This document shows positions 24,019 to 32,934 of a stretch of 34,984 bases of DNA, in pieces (the first letter of the stretch is position 1; each line of letters begins with the position of its first letter). The position numbers and the translations under genes were made by a program. The notes under the pieces are model-generated. The model made no database searches. It worked only from the letters and a program-made list of their open reading frames with translations, and had not been told where the DNA came from. This DNA comes from a bacterium (GTDB lineage: Bacteria; Bacillota_A; Clostridia; Lachnospirales; Lachnospiraceae), in NCBI GenBank assembly GCA_004562915.1, contig SFQZ01000028.1, forward strand, positions 1 to 34,984, given 5' to 3'.

Positions 24019-25545
24019 ATGCTTAAACTATTAATCATTGATGATGAAGAAATCATCTGCCAGACCATTGCCAATCTGATTGACTGGAAGTCTCTGGGGA
24101 TTTCTCTTATCGGCACCTGTCTGGACGGAGTGGAGGCTTACCATATGATTCTTGACGAATCCCCGGATATTGTAATGACTGATATCCGCATGCCTGGTAT
24201 CTCCGGTCTGGAATTAATTGAAAGAATTACTGCCACCGATCTCCATACGCAGTTTATTATTCTGTCCGGTTACGGAGAATTTGACTATGCCAAACGAGCG
24301 ATGAAATGCGGCGTAAAGCATTATCTTTTAAAGCCATGTGACGAACAGCAGATTATCTCCTGTATGCAGGATGTGATCAAAGATATCCAGGAGCAGATTC
24401 TGTCTGAAAATGCTTCTCAGAATCCTAACATGGAAATTCAGAATCTCCGTGAAACACTGATCAACAATATATTTCGGGAAGGTATTTCTCTGCCGGAAAT
24501 CTCTTCTTCCTTTTTTGAACCTTACGAACACTATATCAATCTGTCGGATACCCCTTATCAGATGTGTACTCTTTATTTTCTTGAAAAGTCCAATCTGTCA
24601 CAGGCTCTTACCGCCATAGATTCTTATTTTTCAAGACTGATGCCGGGTCTGTATCTGCATAAAATTTATATCAATAATATATTACTTTTATTTTTTCCAA
24701 ATTTTGATTCCGAATACAGGGAGGTTGACAATTTCTTCAAGAGTCTGGCATTTACGAAACAGACCACATCGATTCAGTATGAAAGAACCTTTTTCCTGAA
24801 TCTTCGTCTTTTGCTGGAATACCTGGTTCCAAAACTGAAACGATATGATACCCTGTATTTTATAAGCAGAGACCGCCTTGTACCGAACTTTAATTATGGA
24901 AATATCGTACAGCAGATGAACCAGATGATTCCCTCTCTGCTTTCTCAGAACTCTCAGCAAATTGAAAACTCTCTGGAAAAAGTAAGTGAATTGCTCCGTA
25001 TGGTTTCTGACAGAGATTTTCTTATACAGCTTTGTGACAATCTGTTGATTTCTCTTGTGACTCAGCTTTCGGACGGCACACTTTCCGATATTACCGATTT
25101 CCTTTCCGGACTGCGGCAAAAGAAATCTCTGACGGAAATTCTCGACTGCACTATGGATAAGGTGTCCGAAATTCTGACCTCCAGCCAGTCCGCCCCAGAG
25201 CACCACAGTAGTTTCATCGATGACCTGATTTCCTATCTGGAACTTCATCTGGAAGACTCCAACCTGACATTGAAGTGGATCGCAGAAAACTATCTGTACA
25301 TGAATGTGAACTATGTGAGCCGCTGTTTCCTGAAAGAGACAGGACAGAAGTTTTCCAGTTATCTTATGAATCTTAGGGTACAGAAAGCAAAAGAAATCCT
25401 TGCTACACAGGGAAATGAAAAGATACAGAACGTGGCAGAACTGGTGGGCTGCGGAAACAATCCTTACTACTTCAGCAAAATCTTTAAAAAATGTACCGGG
25501 ATGACACCGTCGGCGTATGTGCGGAAAGTTGGGAAAAATACATGA
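24019..25545 (+). CDS. YesN-type response regulator with AraC DNA-binding domain
   Basis: The product is 508 aa: receiver domain at residues 1-120 (IIDDEEII, phospho-acceptor Asp55 in VMTDIRMPG, LKPCD), a long middle region, and two AraC helix-turn-helix motifs in the last 100 residues (LTLKWIAENYLYMNVNYVSRCF and AELVGCGNNPYYFSKIFKK). Phosphorylated by the kinase encoded just upstream, it should activate sugar-utilisation promoters, most simply those of the GH28 gene and the transporter operon. Its ATG is one base past the kinase stop, behind AAAGGAG. Confidence 0.92.
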   Translation: MLKLLIIDDEEIICQTIANLIDWKSLGISLIGTCLDGVEAYHMILDESPDIVMTDIRMPGISGLELIERITATDLHTQFIILSGYGEFDYAKRAMKCGVKHYLLKPCDEQQIISCMQDVIKDIQEQILSENASQNPNMEIQNLRETLINNIFREGISLPEISSSFFEPYEHYINLSDTPYQMCTLYFLEKSNLSQALTAIDSYFSRLMPGLYLHKIYINNILLLFFPNFDSEYREVDNFFKSLAFTKQTTSIQYERTFFLNLRLLLEYLVPKLKRYDTLYFISRDRLVPNFNYGNIVQQMNQMIPSLLSQNSQQIENSLEKVSELLRMVSDRDFLIQLCDNLLISLVTQLSDGTLSDITDFLSGLRQKKSLTEILDCTMDKVSEILTSSQSAPEHHSSFIDDLISYLELHLEDSNLTLKWIAENYLYMNVNYVSRCFLKETGQKFSSYLMNLRVQKAKEILATQGNEKIQNVAELVGCGNNPYYFSKIFKKCTGMTPSAYVRKVGKNT

Positions 25546-25557
25546 TGATATAATTTC

Positions 25558-25600
25558 AAAATAAGCCACTCGTCCGGCTAAGACAAGAGTGGCTTATTTT
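25558..25600. terminator. Bidirectional terminator after the response regulator
   Basis: A perfect 14-bp stem (25558-25571 with 25587-25600) with A- and T-runs at both outer ends. Confidence 0.85.
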
Positions 25601-25726
25601 ACCCTTTCTTCCTACTGTTGAAAGCTAATTTAGTCTGGTTCAGATCTTCCCAAAGCTGAAACCTTCTGAAAAGATCCACTTTTCTTTCAGATTTGTTCGA
25701 CCTATTTCCGGATAACTTCCTACATT

Positions 25727-25825
25727 TCAACTTCTTCTCTTTCCTGTTATTCTATACACAGCCATTAACAATAATCCGATGAACACGAAGGTATCAATGA
25801 AAAATATCACTGTCACATGTTTCAC
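25727..25825 (-). CDS. Possible 32-aa single-pass membrane peptide or remnant
   Basis: A GTG-started frame gives one hydrophobic helix (VIFFIDTFVFIGLLLMAVY) and a basic end RITGKRRS, the positive-inside pattern of a small membrane protein. There is no clear ribosome site, and the frame is open only about 15 codons further upstream, so it may be the tail of a lost membrane gene. Elsewhere in 25601-25908 nothing was recognised. Confidence 0.2.
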   Translation of the reverse strand: MKHVTVIFFIDTFVFIGLLLMAVYRITGKRRS

Positions 25826-25908
25826 TATCGCTTTTACATAAAGAAAAGCCCCATAAACACTGGTTTACAGGACTTATCCATATCATTTATTCACTTAGAT
25901 ATTACTAA

Positions 25909-27243
25909 TTAGCAGATTCCCTGAGCCAACATAGCATTCGCAACTTTTTCGAATCCGGCAATGTTTGCACCAACTACGTAGTTTCCTTCGAATCCGTAGC
26001 GTCTTGCAGCATCATCCATATTGTGTGTGATGTTAACCATGATGTTTTTCAATTTCGCATCAACTTCTTCGAAGCTCCAGCTCAGTCTCTCGCTGTTCTG
26101 GGACATCTCCAGTGCGGATGTTGCAACACCACCTGCATTTGCAGCTTTTCCAGGAGCGAAGATTACTTTGTTCTCCTGCAGATACTGTGTAGCTTCCAGT
26201 GTAGTAGGCATATTTGCACCTTCACATACAGCTGTAACGCCGTTTGCTACCAGAGCCTTAGCATCTTCCAGTGTCAGTTCGTTCTGTGTTGCACATGGCA
26301 GAGCCAAATCCGCTTTGATTGTCCATACACCTCTTCCCTCATGATATTCAACATTCGGGCGAGCCTTTGCATACTCTGTCAGTCTTGCACGACGAACTTC
26401 TTTCACATCTTTCAGCAGTTCTACATCGATTCCATCCGGATCATAAACCCAACCGGTAGAATCAGAACAGGTCAGAACCTTAACACCCAACTGCTGTGCT
26501 TTCTGAATTGCGTAAATAGCTACGTTACCGGAACCGGATACAACTGCTGTTTTTCCTGCAATATCAATACCATTGATCTTCAGCAGTTCCTGAGTCAGAT
26601 ACAGAAGACCATATCCTGTAGCTTCTGTTCTTGCCAGAGATCCTCCGAAAGTAAGTCCTTTACCTGTCAGAACGCCTTCGTATACGTTTCTCAGTCTCTT
26701 ATACTGACCAAACATATAACCGATCTCTCTTGCACCTGTTCCGATATCACCTGCAGGTACGTCAGTGTCAGCGCCGATATGTTTGCTCAGCTCTGTCATA
26801 AAGCTCTGGCAGAATGCCATAATCTCACGGTCAGATTTTCCTTTCGGATCGAAATCAGAACCACCTTTACCGCCACCGATCGGCAGACCAGTCAGAGAGT
26901 TTTTGAAGATCTGCTCAAATCCCAGGAATTTGATGATACCCAGGTTTACAGACGGATGCAGACGAAGTCCTCCTTTGTATGGTCCGATTGCGCTGTTGAA
27001 CTGTACACGATATCCTTTATTTACACGAACCTGTCCTTTATCATCTACCCACGGTACACGGAACATGATAACTCTTTCCGGCTCTGTAAGGCGCTCCAGA
27101 AGAGCCTCTTTTCTATATCTTTCCTCATTCGCTTCGATCACGGGACGAAGAGAATCCAGAACTTCTTTCACTGCCTGGTGGAACTCCGGCTCACATGGGT
27201 TCTTAGCCACTACGGCTTCATATACTTCATCAACATAAGACAT
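25909..27243 (-). CDS. gdhA: NADP-type glutamate dehydrogenase
   Basis: A 444-aa hexameric-type enzyme interconverting 2-oxoglutarate plus ammonia and glutamate; the 50-kDa bacterial class is usually NADPH-linked and assimilatory. PIGGGKGGSDFDPKGKSD (near residue 122) holds the catalytic lysine region and PAGDIGTGAREIGYMFG follows. The Rossmann motif is VSGSGNVAIYA near 238, and CEGANMPT near 340. The ATG follows TAAGGAGG. It is monocistronic with a good sigma-70-type promoter. Confidence 0.95.
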   Translation of the reverse strand: MSYVDEVYEAVVAKNPCEPEFHQAVKEVLDSLRPVIEANEERYRKEALLERLTEPERVIMFRVPWVDDKGQVRVNKGYRVQFNSAIGPYKGGLRLHPSVNLGIIKFLGFEQIFKNSLTGLPIGGGKGGSDFDPKGKSDREIMAFCQSFMTELSKHIGADTDVPAGDIGTGAREIGYMFGQYKRLRNVYEGVLTGKGLTFGGSLARTEATGYGLLYLTQELLKINGIDIAGKTAVVSGSGNVAIYAIQKAQQLGVKVLTCSDSTGWVYDPDGIDVELLKDVKEVRRARLTEYAKARPNVEYHEGRGVWTIKADLALPCATQNELTLEDAKALVANGVTAVCEGANMPTTLEATQYLQENKVIFAPGKAANAGGVATSALEMSQNSERLSWSFEEVDAKLKNIMVNITHNMDDAARRYGFEGNYVVGANIAGFEKVANAMLAQGIC

Positions 27244-27294
27244 TTTTCTTGTTCCTCCTTAGAATTTGCTCATTGCGTTTTTGAATACGGGCTT

Positions 27295-27323
27295 ATTATA
27301 GCATGGTAAAGTGGTAAACACAA
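27295..27323 (-). promoter_or_regulatory. gdhA promoter
   Basis: On the minus strand TTGTGT (27323-27318), 17 bp, TATAAT (27300-27295), about 50 bp before the ATG. Confidence 0.7.
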
Positions 27324-27426
27324 GAAAAAAATTACAGAGAAAGAAAGTATATACTCAAAAAGTTTCATGTTTTCTTATTATTTAGTAGTATTTTTCCAAT
27401 TTATGAAATTTTTTTCTGTGATTCCG

Positions 27427-28002
27427 TCATTTTCTCTTCTTTTTCTTTTTTACACTGTATCCGAAACTTCCCAGCTTTTTCCCCAGTCCATAGTATTCTC
27501 CATGGGAATATACCATCGGACATGCTTTGTTCAGATCAAACCGACCGTTTTCATCCATATATGCTTCATCCGCATGTACAGTCAGTACACGGGCTATAAA
27601 CATATAGTGAGAACCCAGTTTCTCTATTTTCTCCACCCTGCATTCCACGTTGACCGGTGATTCTTCAATCATAGGTGCGTTTACCAGGGAAGCTTCTGTC
27701 TTTGTCAGCTTCATCTCTTTGAATTTGTCCACATCCCGTCCGGATCGTACCCCACAGTAATCCGTAGCATAGCACAATTTTTCTGTGGTCAGGTTGATCA
27801 CAAATTCTTTACTCTCTTCCAACATATGGCAGGAGTATCGTTCCGGTCTGACAGAAATAGATACCATCGGAGGATTGGTACATACGGTTCCCGCCCAGGC
27901 TACCGTGATAATATTGTCTTCACCGTTTTTGCCCCGCACCGTCACCATAACTGCCGGAAGTGGATACAGCATATTGCCCGGCTTCCATTGTTGTTTTGAC
28001 AT
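27427..28002 (-). CDS. Flavin reductase-like FMN-binding protein
   Basis: A 191-aa protein of the DIM6/NTAB flavin reductase family. The N-terminal barrel contains YPLPAVMVTVRG, ITVAWAGTVCTNPPMVSISVRPERYS and the FVINLT strand that bind FMN. The tail is very basic (SVKKKKKRK). Family members reduce flavin or act as FMN-binding electron carriers; no specific partner is evident. AGGAGG precedes the ATG. It follows the pyrophosphatase gene by 11 bp and is likely in the same transcript. Confidence 0.85.
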   Translation of the reverse strand: MSKQQWKPGNMLYPLPAVMVTVRGKNGEDNIITVAWAGTVCTNPPMVSISVRPERYSCHMLEESKEFVINLTTEKLCYATDYCGVRSGRDVDKFKEMKLTKTEASLVNAPMIEESPVNVECRVEKIEKLGSHYMFIARVLTVHADEAYMDENGRFDLNKACPMVYSHGEYYGLGKKLGSFGYSVKKKKKRK

Positions 28003-28013
28003 AAGTCCTCCTG

Positions 28014-29660
28014 TTACTGCTGCAATGCATTCATAAACTTGGGAATTAATTGTTTCTTTCTGGAAACTACCCCGTCCAGACGACAGGAGCTGTCCGTAAT
28101 CTGGGTACCAAAGGCATTATAGACCAGTTCGTCTGCACCTTTTCCGTAACACAGAAGTTCCGTGGATTCTTTGATAATATTGGTAAGCATGAAAAATACT
28201 ATCGTTACTCCATGATTTCCACACTCTTTTTCCATATAAGGCATCAAACGCTCTTTGACTGTCTGAAGTTCTTCTTCAGACATGAAGCTGATCTGTCCCA
28301 CACCAAATACCAGATCATCCACAATAAATTTCTTATAATCCTGATAGAATATTTCTTCCGGTTTTTTACTGGACAGATTGCTTCCCGCACGGAACATCTG
28401 CTCTGCAAAATTCTCAATGTCGATGTTTGCAATCTGCGCCAGTTGTTCGGCCGCTTCTTTATCTCTCTCCGTACAAGTAGGGGAACGGAACATCAGCGTA
28501 TCAGACAAAATAGCAGCACACAGAAGTCCCGCTATATTCGGAGGGATATCCAGATACTTCTCTGCGTAGATTTCGTACATGATCGTAGCAGTACATCCTA
28601 CCGGCTGATTGCGGAACATAATCGGCTGAAAAGTCTCGAGAGAACCAATTCTGTGATGATCAATAATTTCCAGGATCTCCGCTTCATCAATATTATCCAC
28701 CGCCTGAGATTTTTCATTATGATCTACAAGAATCAGCTGTTTTTTCTTTATATTCAACAGATTCCGGCGGGAAACAGTTCCGATATATTTTCCTCTGGTA
28801 TTTACTACAGGAAATGCACGATAACGATTTTTTGTCATAATTTCTTTGATTTTATCAGTAAAATCATCATTCTTGAAAGTAATCAGATTATCCGTTTTCA
28901 TCAGATACTTAATGGGAATACTCTGATGGATCAGCCTTGCCACCGTAAAAGTATCATACGGTGTACTGATAATTACTACATCTCGCTCGCTTGCAATTCT
29001 CTGAATGGTCTGAGATATTTTTCCATTCATGCAGACGATCAGACAGCTTGCATTGGCTTCAATCGCACAGAGATGATCTTCCGCCCGATTTCCGAGAATT
29101 ACCAGATCATCCTCCTCAATATAAGTTTCCATTGTCTCCGGATGGGATGCACCAATCCAGACCTTTCCTTTCACGAAATATCCGTGCTCATTTCCCACAA
29201 TTACTTCTCCGTCCAACGTGTCAGCAATACTGCGGTACTGCGTTCTGGCCTGGGCAAGAATCGTATTGTCATAGGCATCAATATAGGACATAGCTATGTC
29301 ACCGGTAGTGATCAGCCCTTCCAGCTGTCCGTCACTGGTAGTGATCGGAAGTGTAACTGCATTGTACTCTTTCATCAGATTCCATGCACGTTTTACCGAC
29401 ATGGATTTTTCCGCCCCCGGTGTCTCATGGAGCTCCATGTCTTTTACCTGTGTTCCCACATCCGGCAGGTATCCCGGTGCACTCATATGGAAATACTTCA
29501 GTACAAATTCTGTTTCTTCATTGATCTGGCCCGCTCGTTTTGCTACATAGGTACGCTTTTCCGTCCTGTTTTTTATATCCGCATAGGCGATTGCGGAACA
29601 GATGGAGTCCGTATCCGGATTTTTATGCCCGATAATATATACTTTATTATCCTTTTTCAA
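28014..29660 (-). CDS. ppaC: CBS-domain manganese-dependent inorganic pyrophosphatase
   Basis: A 548-aa family II pyrophosphatase splitting PPi to two phosphates. The DHH domain starts at once with IIGHKNPDTDSICSAIAYA (Mn ligands). A long insert holds two CBS domains (about 72-130 and 250-300) around a DRTGG-like region, and the second half carries IDHHRIGS and the DHHA2 end with SRKKQLIPKF, which binds substrate. CBS-PPases of clostridia are inhibited by AMP and activated by ATP or Ap4A. The start is TTG with AGGAG 8 bp upstream. A structured leader lies before it. Confidence 0.93.
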   Translation of the reverse strand: MKKDNKVYIIGHKNPDTDSICSAIAYADIKNRTEKRTYVAKRAGQINEETEFVLKYFHMSAPGYLPDVGTQVKDMELHETPGAEKSMSVKRAWNLMKEYNAVTLPITTSDGQLEGLITTGDIAMSYIDAYDNTILAQARTQYRSIADTLDGEVIVGNEHGYFVKGKVWIGASHPETMETYIEEDDLVILGNRAEDHLCAIEANASCLIVCMNGKISQTIQRIASERDVVIISTPYDTFTVARLIHQSIPIKYLMKTDNLITFKNDDFTDKIKEIMTKNRYRAFPVVNTRGKYIGTVSRRNLLNIKKKQLILVDHNEKSQAVDNIDEAEILEIIDHHRIGSLETFQPIMFRNQPVGCTATIMYEIYAEKYLDIPPNIAGLLCAAILSDTLMFRSPTCTERDKEAAEQLAQIANIDIENFAEQMFRAGSNLSSKKPEEIFYQDYKKFIVDDLVFGVGQISFMSEEELQTVKERLMPYMEKECGNHGVTIVFFMLTNIIKESTELLCYGKGADELVYNAFGTQITDSSCRLDGVVSRKKQLIPKFMNALQQ

Positions 29661-29688
29661 ATGAATTACTCCTAACTTTTCCTAACTG

Positions 29689-29752
29689 TTCAGAACTGCA
29701 AACGCAATGCGGATGCAAGCCTGTATGACGGTCTGAGGTCTGAAGTTCTGAA
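29689..29752 (-). promoter_or_regulatory. Structured 5' leader of ppaC
   Basis: A perfect 9-bp stem (TTCAGAACT at 29689-29697 with AGTTCTGAA at 29744-29752) encloses 46 nt that can fold further, between the promoter and the TTG start. It matches no riboswitch class I recognise. Confidence 0.4.
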
Positions 29753-29770
29753 TCATTATATATTTTTTTC

Positions 29771-29799
29771 ATCTTAGCACACTTCCACTCATTCATCAA
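29771..29799 (-). promoter_or_regulatory. ppaC promoter
   Basis: On the minus strand TTGATG (29799-29794), 17 bp, TAAGAT (29776-29771). It gives a leader of about 100 nt. Confidence 0.6.
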
Positions 29800-29921
29800 A
29801 TATAATTCTATTGAATGTTTTGAAATCATGGGGAAAGACCGTAGCCTCGGTATCCAAGCACAACTTATCAAAAAATTCCTGATACCTTTACATAACTGTT
29901 AATGATTTTTTATTATCCAAT

Positions 29922-30215
29922 ATGGGGAATCTTCATCCATGGGATGATCTATATGCACAGCATATTAAATTTCACGTTTCTGATTCTTACGCACATGATG
30001 TATTTGATCGATATGTCAAGCTTGACCGTTTGCCACTTACGGATGCAATCTCTATCGATGAAGTATTCTTAGATATGGACGATAACTGTAAGTATGCTTT
30101 AGTAATTCAAGATTTTCATACCGGCAATCCCATCGATTTATTACGAAGCAGGCGTGCTAATGTAACAGAAACTTATATCCGCAAAAAACCAAAAAAGGAA
30201 AAACCAGGCATATAG
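29922..30215 (+). pseudogene. ISL3-family transposase fragment
   Basis: About 97 residues matching the start of the ISL3 catalytic domain: FHVSDSYAHDVFDRYVK, then ISIDEVFLDMDD with the first catalytic Asp, and IQDFHTGNPIDLLRSRRANV. A full transposase has over 400 residues; the zinc-ribbon/HTH front and the rest of the DDE domain are missing. The end KKPKKEKPGI is probably non-native. It is a decayed insertion-sequence remnant at the edge of the Rhs region. Confidence 0.7.
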
Positions 30216-30321
30216 GATGTGGATAAGTTTCCTGAAAAAGCATCTGTAAATCGGTCAAATGTGGATAAAACACTTTTTTGAGATTTCGCAAACCTAAGAC
30301 CACAATAATAAAATATACCTA

Positions 30322-30622
30322 TCAGTGCTGTTCCAGGTCACTGTATCTTGACTCCGTCCATTCCTGATAGATATAATCATCCAGGATATAACCGACATAC
30401 TTTGTCCCTGATCTTTCAAATCCTTTCCTTACGTTCAGGCTGGAAGCATCCGCCACCGCTTTATTTGCCATTCTTTTTGATCGGTGATGTCCCTACACGG
30501 ACATACGAAGAAATGATATAGCCGCAGTTCACCTGCCCGCCCTTGACCACACATGTGACGCCGCTGGAATCCAGGGCATCCCCAATGATGGTTATTTCTG
30601 TATTTTTTCCTGTAGTTATTCT
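30322..30622 (-). pseudogene. Frame-broken fragment of a possible SH3-like secreted protein
   Basis: Two adjacent minus-strand frames look coding. One (30461 to about 30622) reads DSSGVTCVVKGGQVNCGYII and ends at a stop in NGK. The other (30322 to about 30466) has SLNVRKG, a motif typical of bacterial SH3 domains, and ends with SDLEQH. They overlap in different frames, so a frameshift broke one gene. The function is not known. Bases 30216-30321 show nothing. Confidence 0.4.
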
Positions 30623-30629
30623 TTTTCAC

Positions 30630-31478
30630 TTATATTAATTGGATTGGTTCATAAATCATTCCCCGATTCATTCTATTTTCTTCACAATATTGGTAAAACT
30701 CCTGAGGTACAATATTCAATGAAAAAGTTGTACATCCTTTTCTTTGCTCCGTTAATACATCACCAGTCCGATAGATTTGCCCTGGATTCTTTAAATATTC
30801 TTTTCTTATTTCTAATTTTTGAATTCCTTCCACAAATCTCACAATCTTTTTTCCACAACCATCACATACTATAGATTCCCCGCCAGATATTGCTTCTACT
30901 GGTAAATCATTTCCAAATACTAATTGGTATAAATCAGAACAATACTCTGAACTATTATATTTTTTCACAGGCCAAAATTCTAGTCCTATCCATCTGTTAT
31001 TCAAAAGTCCTTTTGCCTTTTCTGAACAAAACAGTAAATCATCAGCAGCATTCGGACCACTAAAATACTGTTTTGCTCCCCATTTTACTGTTTTAGTAAC
31101 AGATAAAATATCAACTTGTTCTGAATGTCTGTAATAAAGTTCTTTTATAAATAATCTTTTATAGAAACATGTCTTTCGAAAAGCTTTTTCTTCATATTCC
31201 CATTGAACTTTTGTATTCATACTTCTTACTGTCAACCATTCCGCACTTTCTATCTCTTTTTTCGAGTATTCTATTGATTTAATAGAATCATTTTTTGACA
31301 AAAAGAAAAATTGATTTCTAAAATTCCTATAAGCTTCTTGATCTTCATACAAATCAAATGTACATAATTTATTCTTTGATTCAGGCAAATCGCTTACCTT
31401 ATAAGAAATTTTATTTTTTTCCAAAAAACTAATCAGATACGCTTTTGCTTCATAATAATAATGATGTTTAACTCTCAT
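30630..31478 (-). CDS. Probable immunity protein of the orphan Rhs tip
   Basis: A 282-aa soluble protein with no signal peptide or membrane segment and low GC. A CDGCGK pair near residue 212 could bind metal. The stretch LLFCSEKAKGLLNNRWIGLEFWPV resembles the (S-x-K-x-x-x-L-x-x-x-x-I-x-G-x-E-x-x-PV) pattern of Imm11-type immunity proteins, judged by eye. It lies 58 bp after the orphan Rhs tip on the same strand, the normal place for an immunity gene. The ribosome site is weak. Confidence 0.5.
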   Translation of the reverse strand: MRVKHHYYYEAKAYLISFLEKNKISYKVSDLPESKNKLCTFDLYEDQEAYRNFRNQFFFLSKNDSIKSIEYSKKEIESAEWLTVRSMNTKVQWEYEEKAFRKTCFYKRLFIKELYYRHSEQVDILSVTKTVKWGAKQYFSGPNAADDLLFCSEKAKGLLNNRWIGLEFWPVKKYNSSEYCSDLYQLVFGNDLPVEAISGGESIVCDGCGKKIVRFVEGIQKLEIRKEYLKNPGQIYRTGDVLTEQRKGCTTFSLNIVPQEFYQYCEENRMNRGMIYEPIQLI

Positions 31479-31536
31479 TTTAACTTTGATCCATCCTATT
31501 TTTCATTGTGAGTTATTTTAATTCCTGTTCAATATT

Positions 31537-32029
31537 TTACATTTTCCATATAGTATATCTAGCAGCCATCCTTAACACTCTACTTCCACTATATACAGAA
31601 TTTGAAGCCCTATATAATTGATATTTATAAGCCCATCCAGATGTATATCTCGTTCCATATTTAACGGTTTCTCTCCATGCCTTTGTATAGCCTTTATGTA
31701 CACCCATTGTTATCATATGTATAAGAGATGGCATCACTGCCGTAAGTCATCTTCTGCAGCTGGTTACTCTGGCTTCCATTTACACCTGGATCATAGATAT
31801 AATCCACCTGCCCGATCGTACCGCCTGTCCCGGTCCAGCTGTGGCTCTGTACCCTCCCCAGGGTATTATATGCCGTCTGCCGGGTCTTTGCGGCTGCCTT
31901 TGCCGTCTTTTCCCTGCCATCCTTGTCATAAGTATAGACGGTCTCCGTTTTCCTAAACTGGTTCCCGTTCTCTATCTTCGTAACCTGATTATTACGGTCA
32001 TTGAAATATTTTGTGGAGATTTGCATCAA
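31537..32029 (-). pseudogene. Rhs remnant with frame-shifted orphan C-terminal tip
   Basis: Bases 32029-31694 encode YD-repeat protein (QVTKIENGN, TVYTYDKDGREKTA, YIYDPG, ISYTYDNNG), then a stop. In the next frame, 31737-31537 gives a tip reading HKGYTKAWRETVKYGTRY to ARYTIWKM with many aromatic and basic residues. The join lies at the conserved YTYDNNG sequence, as if a displaced tip recombined there and lost frame. The upstream side is cut off by a transposase fragment. It is an archived toxin cassette rather than an active gene. Confidence 0.6.
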
Positions 32030-32032
32030 ATG

Positions 32033-32143
32033 ATTGCCAGTGAAAATGTAGTCAAGAAATGGACGCAGAGATATCGCAACTGGAATCAGGTGTTGAATCA
32101 GCTGATTGTCTTGTATGGAGAACGGCTTACCAATTATCTGTAA
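32033..32143 (+). pseudogene. C-terminal fragment of an IS256-type (mutator) transposase
   Basis: The frame reads SENVVKKWTQRYRNWNQVLN, then QLIVLYGERLTNYL and a stop, the usual W-T-x-x-x-x-N/D-W-x-x-x-x-x-Q-L end of IS256/mutator transposases. Only about 36 residues remain. It abuts the Rhs remnant near 32030, marking the insertion that cut it. Confidence 0.5.
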
Positions 32144-32217
32144 GAAAAGAAAAGCAGAAATGGAGTTGCTTCAAAGCTAACCATTCCCGCTTACTTTCTA
32201 TTCCATCGGCATTTGTA

Positions 32218-32934
32218 TTATTGCCAAAACTTTCCGATTCTATTCCTGAGGTCGAGTGTGGGCAGGGCCCACGAAAAAGCAATAATTTTCCTTTCGTTCA
32301 GTATTCTGCTGATTTGGATCAGGCTGCGTCCGGCAAGGGAAAGACGGAAGATTTCCTTCACAACCTCGGCGGCTTCTTCGTCTACGATCAAGCGGTTTCG
32401 GTTTTGTGGGTCTACCTTATAGCCGTAGGGTGTCTGTGCACTGATATAGTAGCCCTTGTAGGCTCTCTGACGTTTGGCTGATTACACCTTACGAGATAAG
32501 TCCTTTACATACATGTCGTTCAAAATATTCTTGAACGGTGCAATGTCGTTATCCTCCCGGTTGGTGTCAATCCCATCATTCACAGCAATATACCGTACCC
32601 TTTTTCGGGTGAAATACACATCGGTGTAATAGCCGGTTTGGATATAGTCTCTGCCCAGTCTGCTTAATTCCTTGGTAATGACAAGATTGACCTTGCCGCT
32701 GTCAATGTCCTCAAGCAGTTTTGTGAATGCCGGACGGTTGAAGTTCAGCCCCGAATAGCCGTCATCCGCATAGATTTCATAAATGGGAAACCCGCGTTCA
32801 TGGCAAAAGTCCGTCAACATCATTTTCTGTGTTTCAATGCTGACGCTTTCACCTGCCTGTTCATCGTCCTTGCTGAGTCTGCAATAGACTGCTGCGCTGT
32901 AAATAATTTGCTCATTCCTCACTTGTTCCATCAT
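32218..32934 (-). pseudogene. Large serine recombinase, nonsense-disrupted and truncated
   Basis: Residues 1-150 are a resolvase domain: YCRLSKDDEQ with the nucleophilic Ser, SIETQKMML, YADDGYSGLNFNRPAF and SRLGRDYIQTGYY. After KDLSRKV comes TAA (32482-32484); beyond it the same frame continues as SAKRQRAYKGYYISAQTPYG and RLIVDEEAAEVVKEIF, the expected next domain, to a stop at 32218 after an abrupt sequence change. So an in-frame stop (likely from a Lys codon) and a deletion disabled it. It is of the integrative-element type and was inserted between two Rhs cassettes. The ATG follows GGAGCAG. Confidence 0.75.

Noticed and set aside
26023..27309. 428-residue plus-strand frame opposite gdhA
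   Set aside because: gdhA on the other strand is certain; the mirror frame has Cys/Ser/Phe-rich composition and no start signals.
28050..29675. 541-residue plus-strand frame opposite ppaC
   Set aside because: It is the antisense shadow of a well-conserved pyrophosphatase and has no recognisable domain.
29647..29871. Minus-strand 74-residue frame upstream of ppaC
   Set aside because: It runs through the ppaC promoter and structured leader and has no motif or ribosome site.
32213..32422. Plus-strand frames across the recombinase remnant
   Set aside because: The minus strand continues the recombinase domain in frame after the stop codon, which explains the coding-like signal.
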